Shown: positions 1 to 7,085 of the stretch, piece by piece | Numbering within the stretch: position 1 is the stretch's first letter | How the letters are laid out: each line of letters starts with the position of its first letter | Source of the DNA: JAJKIP01 sp040509055 | GTDB taxonomy: Bacteria > Bacteroidota > Bacteroidia > Chitinophagales > Chitinophagaceae | DNA length: 16,824 nucleotides | Assembly: GCA_040509055.1 (NCBI GenBank) | Contig: JBEVLT010000309.1 | Coordinates: 1 to 16,824, forward strand | Reading direction: 5' to 3' | The notes under the pieces: model-generated | The model's input: only the letters and a program-made list of their open reading frames with translations | Told to the model about the DNA's origin: nothing | Database searches by the model: none | Made by a program: the position numbers and the translations under genes

Positions 1-106
1 CTTTCAGCAATTCACATCGGGGATTCCATATCCTGATCTGCGCTTCTGTGTATTGGAACAATACCATCAGCAATACCGGTAAGAAAATGCGATGCTTCAT
101 ACCCAT
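1..106 (-). CDS. Secreted protein, N-terminal fragment; possible GH78 alpha-L-rhamnosidase
   Basis: Only the first 35 codons are in the window; the gene continues past position 1. Its ATG overlaps the stop of the GH2 gene by one base (TAATG), a junction also used between two other genes of this array. A second in-frame ATG lies two codons later (position 100) and could be the real start. The peptide opens with Met, basic residues and a hydrophobic core, and ends in TEAQ, a good Sec signal peptide of about 22 residues cut before QIRIWNP. The next visible stretch, IRIWNPRCELL, resembles the start of bacterial GH78 alpha-L-rhamnosidases, where a short strand and an R-C-E-(Y/L)-L motif open the mature protein. 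That assignment is tentative because so little is visible. It is the last gene of the array seen here and fits a set of secreted plant-glycan hydrolases. Confidence 0.55.
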   Translation of the reverse strand, partial: MGMKHRIFLPVLLMVLFQYTEAQIRIWNPRCELLK

Positions 107-2877
107 TACTTTTCAAAAAAATTAAAATACAATACTATTTTCAATGCCCGCGACGGGTCCTTTTCATAATCGTAAAAGATATTCTTCATCCCCATCGGGC
201 CGGTTGTCTCATTCCGTTGTGTCTTGGTTCCAATGCCCGGAATGCCCTGCATAAATGAAATATCTCCCGAAGGAAAGATCGGCTCATAATTATGCCACTG
301 GTCGGTTTTCCAGGCCGGGGTGAAAAGCCGGAGAAAAAGATCCTCATTTTCGGTTGCCACGGTAAAGGGCTGGCTGCTGGTCATGAACCGGCACCAGTAC
401 AGGCTGGAATGATAGCCTTTGAATTCGGGATATACCCAGGGCGCTTCGCCGGTCTCCGTATTGTTATAGGTTTTATTCCAGATGCCAAACCGGTTGCCCT
501 TCATCCTGTTTTTCCAGGCCCGGTACGGCCCGTCGCCCATGTACTGCACCGCCCTGATCTCCTTCTCGGGAAAAGAAAAGTTGACACCGGCCATCGACGT
601 GAAATACTCCGCCGGGAAATAGCTGGCCTCCATTTTTACCCAGCCGGATGGATAAATGGTCCAGGCCAGGGTATTGTAACTGCTTTTCCGGTCGAAGGAA
701 GAAGCGATCACCAGCGTATCGCTTTCATACCGGTAAGAGAAATCTTTAAAATTATTCGCGCCTTCCTGTACCACCGGTCCGTTGCCAAACGGTATGGTTC
801 CTTTGGGTGTAGCTACCTGCTGCAGCACACCGGAATACCGGTTAAAGGAAAGCGTGGTGCCATTTGCAGCAACCTTGTACAGGGAATCGGTTTGCTCCAG
901 GCCGGGTCGGGAAGGACCTTGTTTTTGCACCATCACTGCGGCTACTGTATTTGGCCGGACAATCGGGAAGCTCCAGGTAAAGATCTCTTTTTTGTCAGGG
1001 CCATAAGCCGTTACGTACCACACGTCATAATCTTTCCACCCTGCAGGCAAGGCAATGGCAAGATGGCCTTTAGCTCCTGGTGCAATCGAAGGCGATATCA
1101 TCGTCCCCGTTTTTTCCTGGCCTGAGCCCAGTTTCTTTATTTTCCATGTAAAACGGCACTGGTTAATATTGGTATAGTGATACCGGTTTTCAATCTGCAG
1201 CCTGCCGTCAAAACCAGGTGTGATCTCTTTAGGTTCCATATGCACCGGGCTCCAAATCTCTTTGATCGCATAGTAGCTACCCTCTTTCTCGTGGTGCGGG
1301 CCAACGATCCCATCGGCGCCCCGGCTTTTATCGGTGTCCAGCGAATCGCCTTTGTCCCGGCGCACCACGCCCTGGTCGGCAAAATCCCAAAGAAAACCAC
1401 CGGCCGAGAGCGGCGCCTGCCACATTTTTTCCCAATAGTCTTCCAGCCCGGCCCCATGCCCGCCGTCGTACTGGCCATGCAGGAACTCTGTCGGCATCAC
1501 GATGGCATGGCCATGATCGTAATTGCCGATGCCATAGTTGTATTCGCGGTAATGCTGTGTTTCAAACCCGCCAAACAGCTGCCAGGGATGCACCACCGGC
1601 CGTTTCTGGATATCGTATAGCCTGAACAGCGTATCCAGGTCGAAATTGTGGCCACCCTCATTGCCGTTGGCCCAGAAAACAATGGAGGGATGGTTCGCAT
1701 CATGAGCCAGCATTTCCTTTACCAGCTTGCCACCGGCAGGCGTATCATAGTGCCCGTGCCAGCCAGCCAGTTCGTCCATTACAAACAGCCCCAGTGAATC
1801 GCATATGTCGAGAAAATGATCGTCCGGCGGGTAATGGCTCATCCGCACCGCATTCATGTTCATGTCCTTCAGCAGCAGTACGTCTTCGATGCTCACCTGA
1901 CGGCTGGTGGTCCGGCCGCTCTCCGGGCGGAACGAATGCCGGTTCACCCCTTTCATTTTTACTTTGACGCCGTTGACATAGATGCCATCCCGTTCCTTTA
2001 CTTGCACGGTACGGAAACCAAATTGCTGCGTCACGGTATGCAGCGGCTTCCCTTTCTGGTAAATCGTGAAGACGGCTTTGTACAAATACGGAAACTCGGG
2101 ACTCCATTGCCTGGGCCGGCCAAACTTGTGCATCGCAAGAAAGAGACTGCGCTGATCGCCGTAATTGAGCGCTTCAGCAGCTCCATACAAGGTGCCATCG
2201 GCCGCATACACCTGCACGGTGGCCTTGTCCGCAAAACCTGTTGCAGAAAAGAAAGCGGTGAAATCGCCATCGGCTTTTGCATCGATGGAGAGGTCGTCAA
2301 GATGCGTAGCCGGCAACGCTTCCAGGTATACCGGGCGGAAGATGCCGCCAAATATCCAGAAATCGGCCCGGCGCTCGGCTGCATTCACCGACTCATTGGC
2401 CGAATGTTTGGCTACGGTCACTTCCAGCAAATTCTCTTCTCCGAATTTCAACAGCGGCGTCACATCATACCTGAACGCATAAAAAGCGCCCTGGTGGGTT
2501 TCGCCGGCTGATTGGCCGTTGACCTTTACTTCCGTATCCGTCATCGATCCTTCAAAAACGATCCGCACCGTTTTGTTCTTCCAGGCAGCCGGCACGGTAA
2601 ACCGGTATTTATACAATCCCTTTTCTTTTCCCCGCACGCTGTCTTTGGCAAAGCCATAATCATACTTGCCAAAGCCCTGCAGCTCCCAGCACGAAGGCAC
2701 GGGGATGGTGGTCCATTTGCCGGCATTCATACCCGCCGTACAAAAGAATTCCCAATCCACGGTATGGTCGCTGCCGGTACCGGACAGGTACAGCTTTTCC
2801 GTTTGCTGGCCATACAGGTTTGCAAACAGGAAGCCTGTGAGAACAATGGCACTTATTTTTTTAAGGTATCCCCTCAT
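106..2877 (-). CDS. Secreted LacZ-type glycoside hydrolase family 2 enzyme (beta-galactosidase-like)
   Basis: A 923-residue exo-glycosidase. Residues 1-23 form a signal peptide cut near LYG|QQ, so it acts in the periplasm or outside. Domains in order: sugar-binding jelly-roll (about 60-185, with the FGGIFRPVYL motif at 176-185), immunoglobulin-like domain (about 190-290), TIM barrel (about 295-550), then beta-sandwich domains resembling the LacZ C-terminal domains (about 555-923). The barrel carries KGVNRHSFRPESGR (309-322), the acid/base Glu407 in NGNEGG and the likely nucleophile Glu464 in MPTEFLHG, followed by GGFLWDFADQG (493-503). All expected GH2 catalytic parts are present, so it is probably active; whether it prefers galactoside, glucuronide or another sugar cannot be read from sequence. 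It is the only gene preceded by a sizeable gap (178 bp), so its expression may be partly uncoupled from the genes upstream. No clear Shine-Dalgarno precedes the ATG, as is common in Bacteroidota. Confidence 0.9.
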   Translation of the reverse strand: MRGYLKKISAIVLTGFLFANLYGQQTEKLYLSGTGSDHTVDWEFFCTAGMNAGKWTTIPVPSCWELQGFGKYDYGFAKDSVRGKEKGLYKYRFTVPAAWKNKTVRIVFEGSMTDTEVKVNGQSAGETHQGAFYAFRYDVTPLLKFGEENLLEVTVAKHSANESVNAAERRADFWIFGGIFRPVYLEALPATHLDDLSIDAKADGDFTAFFSATGFADKATVQVYAADGTLYGAAEALNYGDQRSLFLAMHKFGRPRQWSPEFPYLYKAVFTIYQKGKPLHTVTQQFGFRTVQVKERDGIYVNGVKVKMKGVNRHSFRPESGRTTSRQVSIEDVLLLKDMNMNAVRMSHYPPDDHFLDICDSLGLFVMDELAGWHGHYDTPAGGKLVKEMLAHDANHPSIVFWANGNEGGHNFDLDTLFRLYDIQKRPVVHPWQLFGGFETQHYREYNYGIGNYDHGHAIVMPTEFLHGQYDGGHGAGLEDYWEKMWQAPLSAGGFLWDFADQGVVRRDKGDSLDTDKSRGADGIVGPHHEKEGSYYAIKEIWSPVHMEPKEITPGFDGRLQIENRYHYTNINQCRFTWKIKKLGSGQEKTGTMISPSIAPGAKGHLAIALPAGWKDYDVWYVTAYGPDKKEIFTWSFPIVRPNTVAAVMVQKQGPSRPGLEQTDSLYKVAANGTTLSFNRYSGVLQQVATPKGTIPFGNGPVVQEGANNFKDFSYRYESDTLVIASSFDRKSSYNTLAWTIYPSGWVKMEASYFPAEYFTSMAGVNFSFPEKEIRAVQYMGDGPYRAWKNRMKGNRFGIWNKTYNNTETGEAPWVYPEFKGYHSSLYWCRFMTSSQPFTVATENEDLFLRLFTPAWKTDQWHNYEPIFPSGDISFMQGIPGIGTKTQRNETTGPMGMKNIFYDYEKDPSRALKIVLYFNFFEK

Positions 2878-2894
2878 TGATCATTTTTATTGGC

Positions 2895-3010
2895 CCGGCT
2901 GCATCGCTGCACCCGGCTTTCGTTGCGTCGCACTCTTGTACGTCCGGTTCGCTCTCCGGCCATAATACCGGCTCCTGCGGAGCTACCACAATGTCGTCCC
3001 TGCGGGACGA
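2895..3010. repeat. Cluster of small GC-rich hairpins (REP-like intergenic element)
   Basis: The 178-bp gap between the (alpha/alpha)6-barrel gene and the GH2 gene holds several short inverted repeats packed together. 2994-3010 has 7-bp arms (TCGTCCC / GGGACGA) around a TGC loop, perfect. 2971-2983 has 5-bp arms (GCTCC / GGAGC) around the same TGC loop, perfect. 2924-2932 is TGCG-T-CGCA. 2944-2959 is bounded by CCGG on both sides. 2895-2916 has 9-bp arms (CCGGCTGCA / TGCACCCGG) with one mismatch around a 4-base loop. No T-run follows any stem on either strand, so a standard intrinsic terminator is unlikely. Arrays of hairpins with TGC-type loops between genes are typical of repetitive extragenic elements in Bacteroidota; only one copy lies in this window, so the repeat identity is inferred. 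Confidence 0.6.
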
Positions 3011-3055
3011 TCGTTCTCAAGCCTGGTTCAATAGCCGTTCACCACCTTCAAACTT

Positions 3056-4594
3056 TTAAAAAACAACTTCAATCTTCGACAACCCCGCTGTTGAAGCCAG
3101 CTTCTTCCCATCCACCCATACGCTCAGCCCCTTCCCTTTTTTATACTTCACCCCTGTTTTGTCCCAGATAATCGTAACAATCTTTCCATGGTATAAAACA
3201 TTATCGAGGCAAAACCAGTCCCATTTGTTATCAGGCACCAGCGGGTTGACCTCTACAATATTATCGGCACGCGGCCGCAGGCCTACCAGCCCGGTGATCA
3301 CGAGGTCGTTAAAGGTAGAATGATTATAGTAGCGGCTGCGCTCCTGGTCGCCTTTCAGCCAGTACCCTGTTTTTTCATCCAGGTATTCTCCTACATAGGG
3401 CCGTCCGCGGTAGTATTGCGACTCCACATAGGTTTCCAGCAGGTCGAAATAATTGGTATCGGCAACGATATGCTGCCGGTAATTATTCAGCAGGTTTGCC
3501 ATCGCCGTCAGCGTCTGCGACGTGGCAAAAGGCCATACGGGGCCATCCCATTCGCAGTTGCAGCAACCGTGCGTGCGAAACTGCGGGTGGCTGCGGTCGG
3601 CGGTCGTCAGGCCAAAGGGAGCGCAGAAGTTTTTTGTATCAGTTACTGTTTTCCAGGCTATGTTGTAGCCGGTGTCGGGCAAATTGAAGTACCAGGGAAT
3701 AAAACCGATGGCTTCCCGTACATTGGCCGATGTGTCGCCCTGCTCTTTCCGCACTTCGAAAAACTGGTCGCGTGTGTTCCACAGTCCTGCCTGTACGGCG
3801 CGTTTTATGGTGTCGGCCTTTGCCCGGTACAATGTTGTCAGTTCAGGATTACCGGCCAGCGCCGCGATGGAAGACAAAGCCCGGGCATTGCCATACATAT
3901 ATCCGTTGATCGAAGGCCGCGGGTTCTTCTCCCTGCGCCCGCCGCTGATGGTCTCTTCCATGGCGTCCCGCACATCGTATTGCCAGTACAGGCCGCCGGG
4001 CAATCTTTTTTCCTGCTCCCAGGCGGCATAGTCCTTTTCCAGGTCGGGCAGCAGGTCCGTGATAAACCGCTTGTCGGTATTTACCAGGTAGCGGTTATAG
4101 ATCGCATCGATATTCCAGCTGCTGTAGGCCCGTAGCTTTTTCATGGGCTGGCCTTCATTGCCACGGTACCACACATGCAGGTTCTCGTCCATGTAGGTTT
4201 TATCATGCAGCCAGCGGGATTCGTAGAGATGATGCCCCAGCGCGCTGCTGATCAGGTTGTATTTATCGGCATAGTTGCGCTGCACCAGGAATTCGGTAAA
4301 GACATGCCCCTTTTCGGTCTTTTTAATGTGTTTGCGCAGCGTCCACCAGCGGTAATACCAGATCTCTTCGAAATTCAGTTGCGGGCATTCAAACAAGGGG
4401 ATGTTTTTTTCCATCCAGCCCCAGGCGCTGTCGTTGGGGATGGCCTGCCGGATATTTTCATCCTCCATCGTGTTGAAGTAATCCACGTAATGCTTAAAGT
4501 CCCGCGCTTTCAGCACCAGCGGTCTGCTCTTTTGCGCCTGGCCGATGTCCGCCACCAAAACGACTAACAGGAATAGGATACCATGTTTGATCAT
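3056..4594 (-). CDS. Secreted (alpha/alpha)6-barrel glycosidase (MGH1/GH63-like)
   Basis: A 512-residue protein with a signal peptide (1-21, cut near GQAQ|KS). The fold looks like an (alpha/alpha)6 barrel of the trehalase / GH63 / mannosylglycerate-hydrolase-like group, often auto-annotated as glycogen-debranching-like. Visible family motifs are YSSWNIDA (157-164), WQYDVRDAMEETISGG (204-219), GYMYGNARAL (231-240), CEWDGPVWPFATSQ (347-360), GEYLDEKTGYWLKGD (402-416) and RYYNHSTFNDLVITGL (421-436), then a short C-terminal beta domain (about 440-512). By analogy with GH63, the acid is probably Asp210 or a neighbouring acidic residue, and the base Glu403; these are inferences. A cysteine cluster (344, 345, 347) sits just before the GPVWP motif. 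It starts six bases after the kinase stop codon, so it is co-transcribed with the import and catabolic genes, although it works outside the cytoplasm. Substrate unknown. Confidence 0.78.
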   Translation of the reverse strand: MIKHGILFLLVVLVADIGQAQKSRPLVLKARDFKHYVDYFNTMEDENIRQAIPNDSAWGWMEKNIPLFECPQLNFEEIWYYRWWTLRKHIKKTEKGHVFTEFLVQRNYADKYNLISSALGHHLYESRWLHDKTYMDENLHVWYRGNEGQPMKKLRAYSSWNIDAIYNRYLVNTDKRFITDLLPDLEKDYAAWEQEKRLPGGLYWQYDVRDAMEETISGGRREKNPRPSINGYMYGNARALSSIAALAGNPELTTLYRAKADTIKRAVQAGLWNTRDQFFEVRKEQGDTSANVREAIGFIPWYFNLPDTGYNIAWKTVTDTKNFCAPFGLTTADRSHPQFRTHGCCNCEWDGPVWPFATSQTLTAMANLLNNYRQHIVADTNYFDLLETYVESQYYRGRPYVGEYLDEKTGYWLKGDQERSRYYNHSTFNDLVITGLVGLRPRADNIVEVNPLVPDNKWDWFCLDNVLYHGKIVTIIWDKTGVKYKKGKGLSVWVDGKKLASTAGLSKIEVVF

Positions 4595-4600
4595 GATCAG

Positions 4601-6103
4601 TTACTTTACTGCGATATGCTGCTGCCAGCCTGCATAGCAATTTTGAATAGTTTCGTTCTCTTTATCCGGTAGTACGGCTGTCTTTCCTGCCTTCAATTGC
4701 TTCAGCTCATCGATGCTTTTATACTGGCCTGTGTGCAAACCGGCCAGGAAGGCGGCGCCTAATGCCGACACATCGGGCAGGTGGCCCGTAACGATATTCC
4801 TGTCCAGCAGGTCGGCCAGGAACTGCAGCACAAACCGGTTGGCGGTGATGCCGCCGTTCACCATCAATTCTTTCAATTCCAGCCCGGCATCCTGTTCCAT
4901 GGCCGCGATCACATCTTTTACCTGGTAGGCGATCGACTCCAGCGCCGCCCGGGCAATATGGTTTTTCGTAGACCCAAAGCTCAGGCCGGCAATAGCAGCC
5001 TTCCGGTCCATCTGCCAGTGGGGCGACCCCAGCCCGCTGAAGGCAGGTATCAGGTACACGCCGCCATTATCCTGCACGGCCGTCGCCATGGCTTCGATAT
5101 CACCGCTATTGTTAACCAATCCCAGTTCGTTTTTCAGCCAGTCGATCGTGGCGCCACAGGAAACGATCACGCCTTCCAGCGCGTAATCCACCCGTCCCGG
5201 CACGCTCCAGCAAATGGTGGTGACCATGCCGCGATGCGACGGGACCGGCTCCGAACCGATATCCATGAGTACAGAGCAACCGGTACCCAGCGTGGCCTTT
5301 GCCGTGCCCGGTTCGAAACAACCTTCTCCAAAAGCAGCGGCATGCGAATCGCCGATCATTGCGGCAACGGGCAAGGGTTCTTCCAGCAAGCCTTCAAACG
5401 AGGTTTCACCAAACAGCGAAGAAGAAGGCTGTATCGCCGGCAGGTGGATCCCCTGCAGTCCGAATGCTTCTACCAGCTCCCTGTCCCATTGCAGCGTATG
5501 CAGGTTGAACAGCAGCGTACGCGAGGCATTGGTATGGTCGGTACGGTACTGTTGGCCACCCGTGAGCCGGTACAGCAGCCAGGTATCCACCGTTCCAAAA
5601 AAAGCTTGGCCTGCTTCGATGGCTTTTTTAATGTCGGCATTGTTCCGGCACAGCCAGGTAAGTTTGGTAGCTGAAAAATAAGGATCGATCAGCAACCCTG
5701 TTTTCCGGCTCACCGTTTCTTCCAGCCCCAGCCCTTTCAGTTCTCCGCATATCTCCACCGATCGTTTGCATTGCCACACAATCGCAGGATGCAGCGGCTG
5801 TCCCTTCTGATCCCAGACGACAAAAGTCTCCCGCTGGTTGGAAATACCGCAGGCCGCCAGTTCATTCCGGCTGAAGCCGTTTTGTTCAAAGACGGCCAGG
5901 CAGGCTTTTACCGAATCCAGCACATTTTGCAGGATCGCTTCCGGGTCCTGCTCCACAAAGCCGTTTTCGCCATAAGAGGTCGCCAGCGGTTCGGACGCCC
6001 GGGCCAGCACACGGCCCTGCCCGTCCACGATCAGCGTTTTGGTGCTGCTGGTACCCTGGTCAATGCTTAGTATGTATTTCTTTTGCTTCAATGGACAGCT
6101 CAA
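4601..6103 (-). CDS. FGGY-family sugar kinase, glycerol-kinase-like; candidate apulose (ketopentose) kinase
   Basis: A cytoplasmic 500-residue ATP-dependent sugar kinase, close in length to E. coli GlpK. Visible parts: phosphate loop DQGTSST (15-21), NQRET with Arg91/Glu92, Trp110, Tyr142 in DPYFSATK, catalytic base Asp252 in GDSHAA, LGTGCS (272-277) and NGGITANR (416-423). These align with the GlpK active-site set Arg83, Glu84, Trp103, Tyr135, Asp245. Two pocket positions differ: GlpK Phe270 (GTGCF) is Ser277 here, and the Gln after the catalytic Asp is Ser253. A smaller side chain at the Phe270 site would make room for a substrate larger than glycerol. Between an ABC sugar importer and glycosidases, with isomerase and transketolase in the same array, it is better read as a ketose kinase, with D-apulose the favoured guess. 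It starts with TTG, whose last two bases and the next base form the permease stop (TTGA); no earlier ATG or GTG exists and none downstream precedes the phosphate loop. Confidence 0.85.
   Translation of the reverse strand: MSCPLKQKKYILSIDQGTSSTKTLIVDGQGRVLARASEPLATSYGENGFVEQDPEAILQNVLDSVKACLAVFEQNGFSRNELAACGISNQRETFVVWDQKGQPLHPAIVWQCKRSVEICGELKGLGLEETVSRKTGLLIDPYFSATKLTWLCRNNADIKKAIEAGQAFFGTVDTWLLYRLTGGQQYRTDHTNASRTLLFNLHTLQWDRELVEAFGLQGIHLPAIQPSSSLFGETSFEGLLEEPLPVAAMIGDSHAAAFGEGCFEPGTAKATLGTGCSVLMDIGSEPVPSHRGMVTTICWSVPGRVDYALEGVIVSCGATIDWLKNELGLVNNSGDIEAMATAVQDNGGVYLIPAFSGLGSPHWQMDRKAAIAGLSFGSTKNHIARAALESIAYQVKDVIAAMEQDAGLELKELMVNGGITANRFVLQFLADLLDRNIVTGHLPDVSALGAAFLAGLHTGQYKSIDELKQLKAGKTAVLPDKENETIQNCYAGWQQHIAVK
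6100..6103 (-). promoter_or_regulatory. TTGA stop/start overlap coupling permease and kinase
   Basis: The kinase TTG start (6103-6101) overlaps the permease TGA stop (6102-6100), the TTG counterpart of the ATGA junctions used elsewhere in this array. A second in-frame TTG is four codons downstream (6091-6089) and could be used instead. No in-frame ATG allows an intact N-terminus. Confidence 0.55.
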
Positions 6104-7083
6104 TCTTTTTTATTGGACCGGTCGATGATCACAGCCGCCAGGATCACGGCTCCCTTTACTACCTGTTGCCAGAACGGCGATACGTTGAGCAGCACCAGCC
6201 CGTTGTTCAATACGCCGATGATCACCGCGCCCAACACGGTGCCCCAGATGCTGCCTCTGCCGCCCGACAAGGAAGTGCCCCCGATCACGACCGCGGCAAT
6301 AGCATCCAGTTCATAACCGGTACCGGCATTGGGCTGTGCCGAATCCAGGCGCGACGTTACGATGATGCCGCCGGCCGCTGCCAGGGCGCCCCCGATCGCA
6401 TAGACCGTCATTTTTATTTTACCGATATGAATGCCGGAAAGAACGGCTGCCTGCTCGTTGCCGCCGATGGCATAAATATATCGGCCCAGCCTGGTTTGCC
6501 GGGTAATGAACAGTGCCAGCAATACCACGATGGCAGCAATCCATACCGGCACCGGTACGCCAAGGAACCAACCGGTTCCGATGTACAGAAAACCGTCCCC
6601 GAGATTGCTGACCGGGTGGCCTTTTGTCCAGAGCATAGTCAGTCCCCGTGCAATCGTGAGCATGCCCAGGGTGGCCACAAAGGGCGGCACCCGGAACCTT
6701 GTAATGATAAATCCGTTGAACAATCCCAGCAGCGTACCGGTCAGCAGGCCGGCGAGCACGGCGCCAAGAATAGTAAACCCGATAAACAAATTATTCGATG
6801 GCAGCTCGATGCCGTTCTTCAGCAGTTCGGCCGTGATGGCGCCACACAAAGCCAGTACCGAACCAACGGACAGATCGATGCCTGCCGTCAGTACGATCAG
6901 CGTCATTCCCACGGCGATGCAAACATTCACTGCCACCTGGCGAAGCACGTTCCAGCCGTTGCCGGCCGTAAAAAATTTATCAGACAATACGCCGATGACG
7001 ATGCAAAGCACCACCAGGGCAATGAGCGACTGGAACCGGCCGATATACTGTGCTCGTTTGGATGATAAAGCAATCGTTGACAT
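6100..7083 (-). CDS. Ribose-type ABC transporter permease (RbsC-like)
   Basis: Inner-membrane channel subunit of the sugar importer, 327 residues, mostly hydrophobic, with about eight to ten predicted membrane spans starting at residue 17. Family motifs include GIDLSVGSVLAL (68-79), FNGFIITRFRVPPFVATLGM (122-141), the cytoplasmic ATPase-contacting loop LGRYIYAIGGNEQAAVLSGI (199-218) and IGGTSLSGGRGSIWGTVLGA (267-286), all hallmarks of the BPD_transp_2 (RbsC/XylH/AraH) family. It ends in a short basic tail. It probably works as a homodimer with the fused ATPase immediately upstream, from which it is separated by two bases. Only one permease gene is present, as expected for ribose-type systems. 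The transported sugar cannot be read from the permease; the neighbouring catabolic genes suggest a pentose. Confidence 0.92.
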   Translation of the reverse strand: MSTIALSSKRAQYIGRFQSLIALVVLCIVIGVLSDKFFTAGNGWNVLRQVAVNVCIAVGMTLIVLTAGIDLSVGSVLALCGAITAELLKNGIELPSNNLFIGFTILGAVLAGLLTGTLLGLFNGFIITRFRVPPFVATLGMLTIARGLTMLWTKGHPVSNLGDGFLYIGTGWFLGVPVPVWIAAIVVLLALFITRQTRLGRYIYAIGGNEQAAVLSGIHIGKIKMTVYAIGGALAAAGGIIVTSRLDSAQPNAGTGYELDAIAAVVIGGTSLSGGRGSIWGTVLGAVIIGVLNNGLVLLNVSPFWQQVVKGAVILAAVIIDRSNKKD

Positions 7084-7085
7084 CG

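Noticed and set aside
292..1125. A 277-codon open frame on the plus strand
   Set aside because: Antisense to the GH2 C-terminal domains; no signal, domain or supporting start context.
2895..3010. Intrinsic terminator between the (alpha/alpha)6 enzyme and GH2 genes
   Set aside because: Several stems are present, but none is followed by a T-run on either strand, so a rho-independent terminator is not supported.
2877..3171. Small plus-strand frames across the intergenic gap (for example 2877-3059 and 2890-3171)
   Set aside because: They run through the hairpin cluster and into the end of a real minus-strand gene; compositions are low-complexity and no family is seen.
4781..5674. A 297-codon open frame on the plus strand
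   Set aside because: Antisense to the FGGY kinase, whose catalytic motifs are intact; the translation shows no recognisable family.
4601..6103. Glycerol kinase for glycerol catabolism
   Set aside because: No glycerol facilitator or glycerol-3-phosphate dehydrogenase is nearby, the Phe270-equivalent is Ser, and the neighbours are sugar importer, isomerase and transketolase.
6091..7065. A 324-codon open frame on the plus strand
   Set aside because: It lies entirely opposite the RbsC-like permease, its translation is rich in His, Gln and Arg without any domain, and it is explained by codon use of the real gene.
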